This document shows positions 9,935 to 18,682 of a DNA stretch of 64,000 nt, one piece after another. Positions within the stretch are counted from its first letter, which is position 1, and each line of letters begins with the position of its first letter. The stretch spans positions 1,426,001-1,490,000 of the forward strand of contig OZ241336.1 in the NCBI GenBank assembly GCA_965200115.1. The letters run 5' to 3'. The notes under the pieces are model-generated. The model searched no databases. It was not told where the DNA came from and saw only the letters and a program-made list of their open reading frames with translations. Made by a program: the position numbers and the translations under genes. This DNA comes from JAPOUP01 sp026708635. GTDB taxonomy: Bacteria; Pseudomonadota; Alphaproteobacteria; Rhodobacterales; Rhodobacteraceae.

Positions 9935-10282
9935 CGGAGAGACCACATTGTTCAGCGCTGGACACATAGCGCGTTGAAGGGGCGCGCCTTGACGCCCCGG
10001 GGCTAGCCGCACGAAAGGTTCGGCGAGCGGCTCGCCGTCGCCCCGGTCCGCGGACAGATCAGCGATCCCATCTCGCCGTCAGTTCAGGGTGGCCATGCAG
10101 CAGGAACGGCGAATTCAGGATCGATGTCATCAGCCCGCCAGTTGGCCAGCGGGACGACGATCCCGTCCGGCGCGCCAGGACTTTGGAATCTGCGTCTGTG
10201 GACACACACATGACGCGATGGCCAGAATGGTCCCGCCGCCAGCCACGCCGTCGTTTCCGAAATCCCGACGTCCGGCCGCGCC
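9935..10282. other. Gap between the TRAP operon and the antitoxin gene
   Basis: About 350 bp with no supported gene. A minus-strand frame ending near 10084 reads IVVPLANWRADDIDPEFAVP, which looks protein-like and could be the tail of a lost gene. It has no start, no recognisable family and no second supporting signal. Confidence 0.3.
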
Positions 10283-10600
10283 TCAGGCAACCGCGCCGAG
10301 ACCGTTCTTCTCCACCAGCGTCAGCAGCTTCAGCGACGGCCCCCGCGGACGCTTCTCGCCGCGCTCCCACTGGCTTACCAGACCCGTCGTCACGTTGAGA
10401 TGGAGCGCGAACACCGCCTGGCTCGCGCGCTCGCGCATGCGGAGCGCACGGATGTCCTCGGGCGTCATCTCCCTGACGGGCGTCAGGCACATCTCGTCGA
10501 ACTTGCGCATGGTCCGTTTCGACATCAGGCCCGCCTCGGCCAGGCCGAGCGCAGCCTCGTGCACCGATGCCAGAACCTCACTCTCATACTGCTTGGTCAT
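10283..10600 (-). CDS. HTH antitoxin (HigA/NadS-like)
   Basis: 105 aa. A helix-turn-helix of the HigA/NadS type spans residues 45-90: EDIRALRMRERASQAVFA, then VTTGLVSQWERGEKRPRGPS. The N-terminus (KFDEMCLTPVREMTPEDI) is also typical of NadS-like antitoxins. It overlaps the end of the upstream toxin gene by 17 bp, the normal toxin-then-antitoxin order of higBA-like pairs. Antitoxins of this class usually repress their own promoter. The reading frame is intact although the toxin partner is broken. Confidence 0.82.
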   Translation of the reverse strand: MTKQYESEVLASVHEAALGLAEAGLMSKRTMRKFDEMCLTPVREMTPEDIRALRMRERASQAVFALHLNVTTGLVSQWERGEKRPRGPSLKLLTLVEKNGLGAVA

Positions 10601-10957
10601 TGCATTCCACCTCGATTATCGCTCCAGTCGCCTGCACGGCCGCCAGGCCCGTTCCGTCCAACGCCAGATACTCGTCGGCCAGCGACTTCAGGCCCGAGAG
10701 TTCCTTGCGCCGAATGTTCTCCTGATTGCTCTTCGCAAACCCGTGAACGAAGAACGCTAGCTCGCCTCGGCGGAACAGCAGGATCGTGCGGAACCCGCCG
10801 GAACGGCCGCCGCCCCTGCGGGCGATCCGCTGCTTGATGACGCCGCCCCCGAGATCGGCGTCGATCACGCCGTTCCGGGCGCCTCGCACAGCACCGCATC
10901 CTCCAGCCGCTCACGACCGGCGGAACGTGCGAACGTCTTGGTCTTGAACGTCCTCAA
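10584..10957 (-). pseudogene. RelE/HigB-type toxin gene, frameshifted near the N-terminus
   Basis: The last 101 codons are intact and typical of this family: GVIDADLGGGVIKQR, GGGRSGGFRTILLF, FFVHGFAKSNQENI, LDEYLALD-type end. The expected N-terminus, LRTFKTKTFARSAGRERLED and then AVLCEA, is present just upstream but in another frame, starting at a TTG near 10957 and running into TGA. The frames fail to join around 10890, where roughly 2 nt (plus or minus whole codons) are missing relative to the family. A GTG at 10889 could give a truncated product lacking the first helix. I regard the toxin as inactivated, although a sequencing error cannot be excluded. Confidence 0.7.
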
Positions 10958-11077
10958 ACCGACCCTCGCGCTAATCCGCCATCACGTCTCCTCTATGACA
11001 CCCTGTGCGGGTTTTCAACCCGTCGCCCGGCACCGCCAACCCCGAAGAACCAAACCGCGTGCCCCGGACCCGAAGTC

Positions 11078-11614
11078 CTATTCTCCCTCTGGCTCAGGCG
11101 GTGGGGCAGGTGCGCGTACCCCCATTGCCCGGAAACGCTCAAGCTCAGCGTACTGGTCAAGTGACATGTGTTCGTATGCGCGGAAATAGACGTTGACATC
11201 GAACAGCCGTTCGAGAACGCGGCCACGGTTATTGCCACGGTACTCAAGATCCTCGGCCGCAAGCTCTGAGCGGATACCGTCCCGACGGCCATAACGTTCG
11301 GTATAGCCGACCAGCCGCCGGTCGACGGAAGGAACCTCGCCACGCGTTACCGCCGCGGGATTTCCGCCCAGAAGAGCGACGACATCCGCGACGGGCGATG
11401 CATCCGCCCGGTTGCCGCCGAACGGGGTGGGTGGAGGCAGCTCGGAATAGCTCGCCGGTTCCTGAAGCGGCTTGTTGGGCAGAATGTCAAACTCGTCCGG
11501 GCCCGAATTCGCCGACAGGGAACTCATAAGCCGCGGCCCATCGTCCCGACCGCATGAGGCCAGGGAACCCGCCACCAGTAAAGCGAGAAAAATCCTTGCG
11601 GAAACCGATGGCAT
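11078..11614 (-). CDS. DUF3035 lipoprotein (BamF-like)
   Basis: 178 aa. The ATG at 11614 has GGGAG 9 nt upstream and starts a lipoprotein signal (ALLVAGSLASC, lipobox Cys near residue 21). The mature part shows the DUF3035 signature: PDEFDILPNKPLQEP followed by SELPPPTPFGGNRAD and VADVVALLGGNP. In Rhodobacterales this protein is encoded beside lspA and has been described as a BamF-like component of the outer-membrane assembly machinery. The frame is open 10 codons further upstream, but that start would bury the signal peptide. Confidence 0.85.
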   Translation of the reverse strand: MPSVSARIFLALLVAGSLASCGRDDGPRLMSSLSANSGPDEFDILPNKPLQEPASYSELPPPTPFGGNRADASPVADVVALLGGNPAAVTRGEVPSVDRRLVGYTERYGRRDGIRSELAAEDLEYRGNNRGRVLERLFDVNVYFRAYEHMSLDQYAELERFRAMGVRAPAPPPEPEGE

Positions 11615-11668
11615 ATCACGCTCCCAAACCGTTGCCCGCACCATGCTTAACCCATCCGATCGCGTCCG

Positions 11669-12139
11669 TCACGAAGACTTTGCGCCATTTCCCGTCGACA
11701 GGATCAAGCCGGCCGCGCCAATGAAGATGGCTACGTCGGCAACGTTGAAAGAATAGGGGTTATCGATTCCACAGCAAGACATGTTCAGGAAATCCGCCAC
11801 GGCGCCATAAGCGATCCGATCGAATACATTGCCGAGCGCGCCTCCGATCAGCACGCCCGCCGATATCCGCGCGGCGGCACCCCGCTCATTGCGCATCCAG
11901 AACGCGACAGCCAGAGTGATCGCAAGGGCCACGGTTATGAGAGACCAGCGCACGAGTGCGCTGTCATCGGCCAGCAATCCGAAATTCACGCCAAAGTTCC
12001 ACGCCATTCGCAGGTTCAGAACCGGCGGCAGAACATCAATACCGCCCACTGAGGGCAGATCAATCACGTCCAGCACGAGCCATTTACTGATCCGGTCGAG
12101 CACGAACACAAACGCCGCTGTCAGACACATACGCAACAT
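11669..12139 (-). CDS. lspA: Lipoprotein signal peptidase (signal peptidase II)
   Basis: 156 aa inner-membrane aspartyl peptidase that cleaves prolipoproteins at the lipidated Cys. Four membrane segments are visible. The two catalytic Asp motifs are GAVADFLN and FNVADVAIF, and GGALGNVFDRI is the conserved segment before them. The gene follows purH by 7 bp and precedes the DUF3035 lipoprotein gene, one likely substrate. Confidence 0.96.
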   Translation of the reverse strand: MLRMCLTAAFVFVLDRISKWLVLDVIDLPSVGGIDVLPPVLNLRMAWNFGVNFGLLADDSALVRWSLITVALAITLAVAFWMRNERGAAARISAGVLIGGALGNVFDRIAYGAVADFLNMSCCGIDNPYSFNVADVAIFIGAAGLILSTGNGAKSS

Positions 12140-12146
12140 GGCGAGC

Positions 12147-13736
12147 TCAATGCCGGAAGTGCCGCATTCCGGTTAAGACCATAGCCAGCCCGGCCTCGTC
12201 AGCCGCCGCGATCACCTCCTCATCGCGCACCGAGCCACCGGGCTGAATCACCGCCCTCGCCCCCACCCGCGCCGCGGCGAGCAGACCGTCAGGAAAAGGG
12301 AAGAAGGCATCGGACGCGACAACCGAACCTTCGGCCGCGCATTCGGATAGACCAAGCTCGACCGCCATGCGCCCAGCTTTCAGCGCGGCGACGGCCGAAC
12401 TGTCGACACGACTCATCTGCCCGGCACCGATTCCCACAGTCGCGCCATCCCTCGCGTAAACAATCGCGTTCGACTTCACGTGTTTCGCGACAATCCAGGC
12501 GAACATCAAATCCGCGATTTCCGGCTCCGTAGGCGCTCTCTCGGTCACAACCCTGAGGTCGGCCGGCGTAATACGGCCCCAGTCCCCATCCTGGACCAGG
12601 AACCCACCGGAAACCTGGCGAAACGAAACAGTACGCTCTTCAGGATCCGCCAGGCGACCCGCGGTCAGCAGACGCAGTTTCCCACGCTTCGCCAGTACCC
12701 TTTTGGCGGCGGCATCGGCGTCAGGTGCGATGATCACTTCGGTGAAAGCGTCACAGACCGCCTCCGCGGTCTCTTCATCGAGAGGCTGGTTGAAAGCGAC
12801 GATTCCACCGAACGCGCTCGTTCGGTCGCAATCGAACGCACGTATGTAGGCATCGCGTGGACTGCTTCCACGGGCGACACCACAGGGATTGGCGTGCTTG
12901 ACAATTACGCAGGCTGAGCCTTCCTCAGGACGAAACTCACTCACAAGCCCGTATGCGGAATCCGTGTCATTGATATTGTTATAGCTGAGTTCCGCGCCCT
13001 GACACTGAACGGCCGTCGCGACGCCGGGCCTCATCGAACCGTCGGAGTAGAAAGCCGCTGTCTGATGCGGATTCTCTCCGTAACGCAGTTTCCGCAAAAG
13101 CGTTCCGGCAAAGTTGTGGCGACGGAGCGGGGTGTCTCCGGCTGCATCCGCCATCCAGTTGGATACCGCGGCGTCATAGGCCGCGGTGCGCGCGAAGGCG
13201 CGCTGCGCCAGTTTCCTGCGAAATCCGATGTCGGTCCCTCCGCCACGCGCCGCCAGCTGGGCAAGAACGCTGTCGTAATCCCCGATGTCCACCACTACCG
13301 TAACGAACGCATGATTCTTCGCGGCCGCCCGAATCATCGCCGGTCCGCCGATGTCGATGTTCTCGACGCATTCGTCCCATGGCGCGCCCTTCGCGACAGT
13401 CTCCTCAAAGGGATAAAGGTTGACCACGAGCAGATCGATGGGGTCGATACGATATCGCTTTGAGGCGGCAATGTGGTCAGCGTTATCCCGCAGCGCCAGC
13501 AAACCGCCGTGTACAACCGGGTGAAGCGTCTTGACGCGACCGTCCATCATTTCCGGAAAACCGGTCAGGTCAGCGATCTCCGTCACCTCCAGACCCGCCG
13601 ACCTAAGGGTCTCCGCCGACCCTCCCGTTGAAAGAAGTTCCACTCCGCGCTCGACCAGGGTTGCCGCGAATTCAGCCAGACCCGTTTTGTCGGAAACGGA
13701 AAGCAGCGCACGGCGCATCGGTATTGGATCAGGCAT
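12147..13736 (-). CDS. purH: Bifunctional AICAR transformylase / IMP cyclohydrolase
   Basis: 529 aa, full length, catalysing the last two steps of de novo IMP synthesis. The N-terminal IMP cyclohydrolase (MGS-like) domain starts RRALLSVSDKTGL and contains GGSAETLR, MDGRVKTLHP and DIGGPAMIRAAAKN. The C-terminal AICAR transformylase domain has KLRYGENPHQ, KHANPCGVA and ending VIQPGGSVRDEEVI. It sits between the heparinase-like gene and lspA. Confidence 0.97.
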   Translation of the reverse strand: MPDPIPMRRALLSVSDKTGLAEFAATLVERGVELLSTGGSAETLRSAGLEVTEIADLTGFPEMMDGRVKTLHPVVHGGLLALRDNADHIAASKRYRIDPIDLLVVNLYPFEETVAKGAPWDECVENIDIGGPAMIRAAAKNHAFVTVVVDIGDYDSVLAQLAARGGGTDIGFRRKLAQRAFARTAAYDAAVSNWMADAAGDTPLRRHNFAGTLLRKLRYGENPHQTAAFYSDGSMRPGVATAVQCQGAELSYNNINDTDSAYGLVSEFRPEEGSACVIVKHANPCGVARGSSPRDAYIRAFDCDRTSAFGGIVAFNQPLDEETAEAVCDAFTEVIIAPDADAAAKRVLAKRGKLRLLTAGRLADPEERTVSFRQVSGGFLVQDGDWGRITPADLRVVTERAPTEPEIADLMFAWIVAKHVKSNAIVYARDGATVGIGAGQMSRVDSSAVAALKAGRMAVELGLSECAAEGSVVASDAFFPFPDGLLAAARVGARAVIQPGGSVRDEEVIAAADEAGLAMVLTGMRHFRH

Positions 13737-13759
13737 GGGGCACGATTCCAGTCGTCGGA

Positions 13760-15499
13760 TCAGGAGATTTCGGCGTTTTCACGCGCCAGGTCCCGAATGT
13801 GAACCGGTGATTCCCTTGCCCTCTCAAACTTCCAGCGAACATGCGTCATATGCGCCATGGCGTGGGCGGAAAGAACGATCTGACTCGTTTCGCGGGGCAC
13901 CAGCCGCCCCTGTTCAAGATGGACGCTGGGCTGCAGCAGCATCGTCGCCTCGCCCTCGTATCGGAAGATCCAGACCTCGCCGTTTCCAGGGCGCAGCGTC
14001 ACGTTGCCTTCGCCGTGGTCGGCCTGAACGGCAACGTCAGGGTGCAGGTGGAAGCGAATGCTGAACGGAATGCCCGAACGTCCCGTTCGATCCCTGATCC
14101 TCTCGAAACGCCGCACTTCGTTTTCCGAGGCCGCGGTAAGCGTGTCGTCGCCGGTCAGGCTTCCACCGTCGGACGCCAGCCCAACCGCCCGGACATGTAT
14201 CAACCCATGCGTCGGCATGTAGCCGTCATGAGAGGCGCGAATACCCTTTCCGTCCGCGTCGGAAAAACGCCGCACTCGCACGTCCGTGGGCGCGCCGGTC
14301 GGTGACTTCCGCGCCGCGCGCCCTCCGCGCCCCGCACTGAAGGATGAGTGCGGACCCGCATCGACCTCAAGAGCCGAGTGCAGCGCCGCGGTCCTTCCTG
14401 CTCTGGCCCATCCCGCGCCGAACTGCACGCCCGACCCGCAGCTAATGACCATGGGGCGACGACCCAGGGTCATCTCGAACGCCAGAGTGGACGCATGGCC
14501 AATGGCGCCGCTCGCGGTCGGTGGCGGTGCCGCATCCATGATCAGGGTCGTTCGGCCCGCCGACAGCCGCGTAAATCCCATCGCCGACCCGGGTCGATCA
14601 AGACGCCGCGCTCCGGAATTGGCCAGGGCATAGTCAAGCCGCCCCTCAATACCGCGCCCGCCACCATGGAATCGCGCGAGGGCGCCGTCGGAGTGCCGTA
14701 ACGTCCTTAGCGCCGGCGCTATCCGCTCGATGGCGTCGACAATCGGGGCGGGAGGGCTCCTCGCCGCATCCGTGAAAATCGACCGGGTCCAGACAAGCAG
14801 TAACAGAACGTCAAGCAGCTCCTCCGGATTGCGGGTCGGAATTTCTCCGTCGGGATTTATTTCACGATCGATTTCCCGCTCCAGGGCGGCTATCGCATAT
14901 TCCGCATCGCCGCGGTTTCCGGCCATAACGAGGCTCGCCTGGACGAGGGCGGTAAGCGCCTCAAGGCGGGAAAGTCCCTGCGGTATCTTTGGCCAACGAT
15001 TCGACAGGAACTCGATCTGATGGCCGAGCGAGCGCCTGAACGCCTCGGACCACCGTTCGTCGCCGTCATCCAACAGGTAGGTTGAATGGTTGATCCACCG
15101 GATCAGCCGCTGCCCGGTGAGTTCCGGCGGCCACCCGGGTCCGGCTCCTCTCCCGAACCGCCTGATCCACTCGCGTATCCATACCCGCGCCCGGCTCCAG
15201 GCCTCGTTTCCACCGACCGAGGCAAGGTCATCAAGCCAGACGAAGCGGTGGAGTTCGCGTTCGAACGCGGCGTCCGGGATCTCTATGTCCCAGATCATTC
15301 GATCGGGGGCATCAACCACGTTACCGGCGAACAGAAACTTTCCGGCACAGACCTGGCGGCCGCGCGCGAGCCGGCCGATCATAAGGGGTTCCGGCGAGAG
15401 AGCGAACGAGGGCCTCGATGATTCGCGGTAGGCACGTCGCACGTGATACCGGTTCATCAGTCGGCCAAGGAGTCCGTGGACTGATTCGTTTCGTGACAA
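13760..15499 (-). CDS. Heparinase II/III family protein
   Basis: About 579 aa. The N-terminal alpha/alpha toroid region (FLFAGNVVDAP, ELHRFVWLDDLASVG, WIREWIRRFG, RLIRWINHSTYLL) and the C-terminal beta-sandwich lyase-like region (LSAGRTTLIMDAAPPP, SCGSGVQFG, RASHDGY, FHLHPDV) match the heparinase II/III-like family found between rsmB and purH in Rhodobacterales. Polysaccharide lyase activity is assumed from the family and is not proven for this subgroup. Homologues have about 14 residues before the MNRYH segment. That favours the TTG at 15499, which has AGGA 7 nt upstream, over the ATG at 15457. The frame stays open to 15793 inside rsmB, but that part is antisense noise. Confidence 0.85.
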   Translation of the reverse strand: MSRNESVHGLLGRLMNRYHVRRAYRESSRPSFALSPEPLMIGRLARGRQVCAGKFLFAGNVVDAPDRMIWDIEIPDAAFERELHRFVWLDDLASVGGNEAWSRARVWIREWIRRFGRGAGPGWPPELTGQRLIRWINHSTYLLDDGDERWSEAFRRSLGHQIEFLSNRWPKIPQGLSRLEALTALVQASLVMAGNRGDAEYAIAALEREIDREINPDGEIPTRNPEELLDVLLLLVWTRSIFTDAARSPPAPIVDAIERIAPALRTLRHSDGALARFHGGGRGIEGRLDYALANSGARRLDRPGSAMGFTRLSAGRTTLIMDAAPPPTASGAIGHASTLAFEMTLGRRPMVISCGSGVQFGAGWARAGRTAALHSALEVDAGPHSSFSAGRGGRAARKSPTGAPTDVRVRRFSDADGKGIRASHDGYMPTHGLIHVRAVGLASDGGSLTGDDTLTAASENEVRRFERIRDRTGRSGIPFSIRFHLHPDVAVQADHGEGNVTLRPGNGEVWIFRYEGEATMLLQPSVHLEQGRLVPRETSQIVLSAHAMAHMTHVRWKFERARESPVHIRDLARENAEIS

Positions 15500-15572
15500 G
15501 CGAACTGTCCTGTCTGACCCTACCACGATAGATTCCGCGCTGAAGTGACCATACAGCTGCCGTAACCGCCTG

Positions 15573-16892
15573 TCATTGACGAAACGAGGACGCGGACGCC
15601 TTTCGTAGCGATGCGGCGAAAAAACCGTCCATCCCGCCCAGATCTTCCCAATGATCGGGACTGACACGAAGCCCGGCCCCGGCGATATGGCCGGAAAGAA
15701 CCGATTCCAGCGATCCGAGCGCCACCGGATCGGTCGCGAGATCATCATTCCTGTCAAGCGCCCGTTCGATCTGTATCTCCCCTTCTTCCTCAAGCAGCGA
15801 GCACGTACAGTATATGAGGCGGCCGCCGGGCCGCAGCAGCGTCGCCGCCCGGTCGATCAAGAGCGCCTGCAGCTCCAGAAGGTCGGTCAATCCGGAATCA
15901 TCCCTGACATGGGGCACATCCGGGTGCCTGCGGATCGTGCCCGTCGCCGAGCAGGGCGCGTCAAGAAGGACCGCGTCAAACATGGCGTCACCGGTCCAGG
16001 CCAACGCATCGGAGACCACCAAACGTGCCGGCAGTCCGGTTCTGGCCAGATTTTCCCTGACCCGGGCCATACGCCCGGCGGAAATGTCAATTGCCGTCAC
16101 ATCCGCGCCGGCGGCGGCCATCTGCATCGTCTTTCCGCCGGGGGCGGCGCACATATCCAGAACCCTTTCGCCGGATCGCGCCGCCAGCAGCGCGGCCGGG
16201 AGCGCGGCGGACGCGTCCTGTACCCACCAGTCCCCGCGTCCATAGCCCGGCATCGCGGAAACCTGTCCCGCCGCGGGAACGCGTACGCTTCCGGTCGGCA
16301 GAACGAAACCGTCAACCCTCGCCGCCAGGTCAGCCGGCTCGCCGGCCTTCGGCGTGATGTCAAGCGGCGCTCCGGCGCTATGCGCCCGTTCCATCGCCGC
16401 AACCCGGGACGCGCCGTAGGCGCTGACCATTCTCCGCCGCAGCCATCCGGGCATGCGCGGCTGCGGAAGGGTCTCCCACGTGTGGAGTTCCCCGGTCACC
16501 CGCCGAAGCACCGCGTTGACCAGGGCGGCGCCGCCAACGGTCACCCTGCGCTCCCGCATCAACGAAACGAGCGTATCGACAACGCCATATGGCGGTGCCG
16601 CGCAGACCGTCATCTCGACGACCCCGAGCCGCAGGGCGTTGAGCACATCCAGCCCGGGCCGTTTCCTGAGATGCGGGCCAAGCATCCGGTCGGCCCGGTC
16701 CATCCACCGCAGCGTCTCGCGGGCGAGTCGCTGGGCGTGGGCCCGTTCCCTCGGCGCGAGCCGCTCCACCGCCTCGGGCAGCAGGTCCGCCAATGCCCTA
16801 CGTTCCCCGGTGACCTGCCTCAACAGCCACAGCGCCGTCCGACGGGCGGCAATCCCGGGCTTTTCCATCCGCTGTCCAGTGCTTGCCGACAA
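15573..16892 (-). CDS. rsmB: 16S rRNA (cytosine-967 C5) methyltransferase
   Basis: 439 aa. An N-terminal NusB-like RNA-binding domain (RTALWLLRQVTGERRALADL, then AHAQRLARETLRWMDRADRM) is followed by a SAM-dependent domain with RVLDMCAAPGGKTMQMA, the catalytic pair DAPCSATGTIRRHPD and LIYCTCSLLEEEGE. The Cys in TCS is the nucleophile and the Cys in PCS releases the product. The start could also be the ATG eight codons in (16868). It is divergent from the DUF1674 gene. Confidence 0.93.
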   Translation of the reverse strand: MSASTGQRMEKPGIAARRTALWLLRQVTGERRALADLLPEAVERLAPRERAHAQRLARETLRWMDRADRMLGPHLRKRPGLDVLNALRLGVVEMTVCAAPPYGVVDTLVSLMRERRVTVGGAALVNAVLRRVTGELHTWETLPQPRMPGWLRRRMVSAYGASRVAAMERAHSAGAPLDITPKAGEPADLAARVDGFVLPTGSVRVPAAGQVSAMPGYGRGDWWVQDASAALPAALLAARSGERVLDMCAAPGGKTMQMAAAGADVTAIDISAGRMARVRENLARTGLPARLVVSDALAWTGDAMFDAVLLDAPCSATGTIRRHPDVPHVRDDSGLTDLLELQALLIDRAATLLRPGGRLIYCTCSLLEEEGEIQIERALDRNDDLATDPVALGSLESVLSGHIAGAGLRVSPDHWEDLGGMDGFFAASLRKASASSFRQ

Positions 16893-16940
16893 AGCCCCGC
16901 CTCTATATCATTTCCCCGAAATCCGGCAAGGAGCACGTAA

Positions 16941-17123
16941 ATGGCGGACGAGAGCGTTAACCCGGAGCTTCCGGACGCCGCACGGCGGGCGTTGGCGGAG
17001 GCCGAACTGCGTCGCGGGAAACGCGATGGACGGCAGCCTCAGACCGAGCTGGGCGGCCGTGAGGGCCTTGATCCCGTGCGATATGGGGATTGGGAGCGCA
17101 AGGGCATTGCCGTTGATTTCTAG
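16941..17123 (+). CDS. DUF1674 protein (succinate dehydrogenase assembly factor 4-like)
   Basis: 60 aa. The C-terminus GGREGLDPVRYGDWERKGIA is the DUF1674/SDHAF4 signature. In eukaryotes SDHAF4 binds FAD-loaded SdhA during succinate dehydrogenase assembly; the bacterial role is inferred from that. An AAGGAGC sits 7 nt before the ATG. Placement next to rsmB is common in Rhodobacterales. Confidence 0.88.
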   Translation: MADESVNPELPDAARRALAEAELRRGKRDGRQPQTELGGREGLDPVRYGDWERKGIAVDF

Positions 17124-17268
17124 CCGAGGCGATCTGGCTCCGGACCGTGCGAACTGCGTTAAACCCGTACGGTCGCTGCGGCAAAGCGGGACCTGAGACG
17201 CGGTCGAATTCGGCTCATCGAGTATACCCTACCCGCTGAAGTTCACCTTGCGGAAGGTCAGTGAATAA

Positions 17269-17691
17269 CTACCGGCTGGCGCCGGTAGCGTCAGGGAGGT
17301 GCCTGCCAGGATACTGAAGTACGGGTCCGTCCGTGATGGCGCCGGTGGTCGCCGGGAAGTGGCCCCGGCCCCGGAACCGGCGTCCCCGGCACCGCCCGCG
17401 GATTTCGGGGAACCCGCGCCGGACCCTGTGGGACGGGCGGCCTTTCATCCCGCGGACGAGATCGGAGACGGCGAGCTTTGGGGGCACCGACACGAACATA
17501 TGCACGTGGTCGCCTGGGAGCACCCCATGCGGGATGGAAACGCCGTTCCCGCGGCAGACCTGGCGGCAGATGGCGCGCACCCGGAGACGCGGGTCACCGA
17601 CCAGGACCCTATGGCGGTACTTCGTCGCCCGGACGATATGGTACCGGTGGCAATGGACGCAATGCGCGGAGCGATCATATTGCATGACCAT
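17269..17691 (-). CDS. tnpA: IS200/IS605 family transposase TnpA
   Basis: About 140 aa Y1 single-strand transposase. It begins MQYDRSAHCVHCHRYHIV, then TKYRHRVLVGDPRLRVR. The HUH motif is in DHVHMFVSVPP, PKLAVSDLVRGMKGR is the next conserved block, and the nucleophilic Tyr lies in ITDGPVLQY. The GVLPGDHVHM segment and the C-terminus differ slightly from typical members, so activity is uncertain. Starts at 17691 or 17685 are possible; 17685 has GGAAGG 8 nt upstream. That ribosome-binding site lies in a perfect hairpin. Confidence 0.8.
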   Translation of the reverse strand: MVMQYDRSAHCVHCHRYHIVRATKYRHRVLVGDPRLRVRAICRQVCRGNGVSIPHGVLPGDHVHMFVSVPPKLAVSDLVRGMKGRPSHRVRRGFPEIRGRCRGRRFRGRGHFPATTGAITDGPVLQYPGRHLPDATGASR

Positions 17692-17754
17692 GTCCTTCCG
17701 AAAATGAGCCGCCCGTTCAGGGCAAAGGCTCATTTTCGGAAGGACATGGTCATA
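17684..17754 (-). promoter_or_regulatory. 27-bp perfect inverted repeat sequestering the tnpA start
   Basis: The arms at 17684-17710 and 17728-17754 are exact reverse complements of 27 nt, separated by 17 nt. In the tnpA transcript the 3' arm carries the GGAAGG ribosome-binding site and both candidate ATG codons, so folding would hide translation initiation. This matches the known control of IS200, in which an RNA stem-loop occludes the transposase ribosome-binding site. Confidence 0.75.
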
Positions 17755-17908
17755 ACACGATTCGTTCTAGCTGAAGCAATATCCGACTGGAAGTCGGAGG
17801 CTTCGAACCAACGAGTGGAAAGTGAAATCCGCCGATCTCGCGGTATCCTTTTGGTTTTGCCGTTACTGTCACGACTTGGTTCGTTCTCCCGGGCGGGAAG
17901 CTGGCTAC

Positions 17909-18375
17909 AGTCTCAAGCCGCTAAAGCTAGGCGGGCAGACGGATCAGGAAACCGAGTATGGCCGTCGCCAGACCGATCATCGCCGCGACCGCGAGAACGA
18001 GCCGCAGCTCGCGGCTCGCGATATCCGCCCGCAGTTCGGCGATGTCCGCCTTGGTCGCGACCCCACCGGTGACGCCCTCGCGGACGGTCATCGTGATCGC
18101 CTCGGCCTGCTCGGAACTGAAGCCCCCGGCCTCGAGGCGCCGCAGCGCGGCCATGGTGTCGAAGGGCACGTCTGTCATCGGTGGCTCCCCTCCGGAGCTT
18201 TCACGGTAGCAAGGGCGCGGATGGCCTTAAGCCGCCACAGATAAAGGGCTACCCGGAGATAGCTCTGTCACCCCATACACTTTCATATGGTTCATCCACA
18301 ATGAAATCAAGAGTGAGACCGGGGTAGCTGCAGCGACCTGAAATTCCGTGACTGGAAGTGGCATCTGATAACACC
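17909..18375. repeat. Long direct repeat, copy 1
   Basis: About 467 bp starting AGTCTCAAGCCGCTAAAGCT and ending CATCTGATAACAC, repeated at 19328-19822 with few substitutions. It carries the DUF1640-like gene at 17927 and its upstream region. Copy 2 is longer by 21 bp inside the gene and by a few bases near its end. Confidence 0.85.
17927..18178 (-). CDS. Small coiled-coil membrane protein (DUF1640/CCDC90-like), copy 1
   Basis: 83 aa. The N-terminal part (VPFDTMAALRRLEAGGFSSE, then QAEAITMTV) resembles DUF1640/CCDC90 proteins. A heptad-like stretch AELRADIASREL follows, and a single membrane helix (VLAVAAMIGLATAILGFLI) ends the protein. Function is unknown. It is nearly identical to the protein at 19347 and more distantly related to that at 18683. 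Confidence 0.65.
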   Translation of the reverse strand: MTDVPFDTMAALRRLEAGGFSSEQAEAITMTVREGVTGGVATKADIAELRADIASRELRLVLAVAAMIGLATAILGFLIRLPA

Positions 18376-18682
18376 CTCGTTCCACAATGAAGTGTAGCAC
18401 CCGATGTGGGTGAGGTCTGGTCGAAGCGCCACATGATGTCGCGAATCGGCCGGATGGCGGCGACAGTCCCTGTGATGAAGCAAGGAGACTGACATGCACT
18501 TGGGTTTTAACTGGCGCCCCTGGTCGCGCCAAACTCGCGCAATGTCGGATGGTCCAGGCCCCGCATGACAATGCCTGAGATCAACCGGATGGCTTTGGCC
18601 GCCGCGGCGCGGGAAGCCGTTAATGGGCGCAAGCGCTGAGCGCGATTGCGGGGCCGCCCCGTTTCCCCACAGTGAATGCGGA

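Larger units (their letters stand above)
17262..17812 (-). mobile_element. IS200-type insertion sequence
   Basis: A single tnpA frame is flanked by hairpins, as expected for IS200/IS605 elements, which lack terminal inverted repeats. The right-end hairpin is CTACCGGC-TGGC-GCCGGTAG at 17269-17288, overlapping the tnpA stop. The left-end hairpin is around 17773-17804 (TCCGAC/GTCGGA with a GAAG/CTTC base). Exact cleavage sites are uncertain. Confidence 0.6.

Noticed and set aside
10993..11060. Stem GGGTT...AACCC near 11010 considered as a tRNA or tmRNA end
   Set aside because: The loop lacks TTC and no cloverleaf can be formed.
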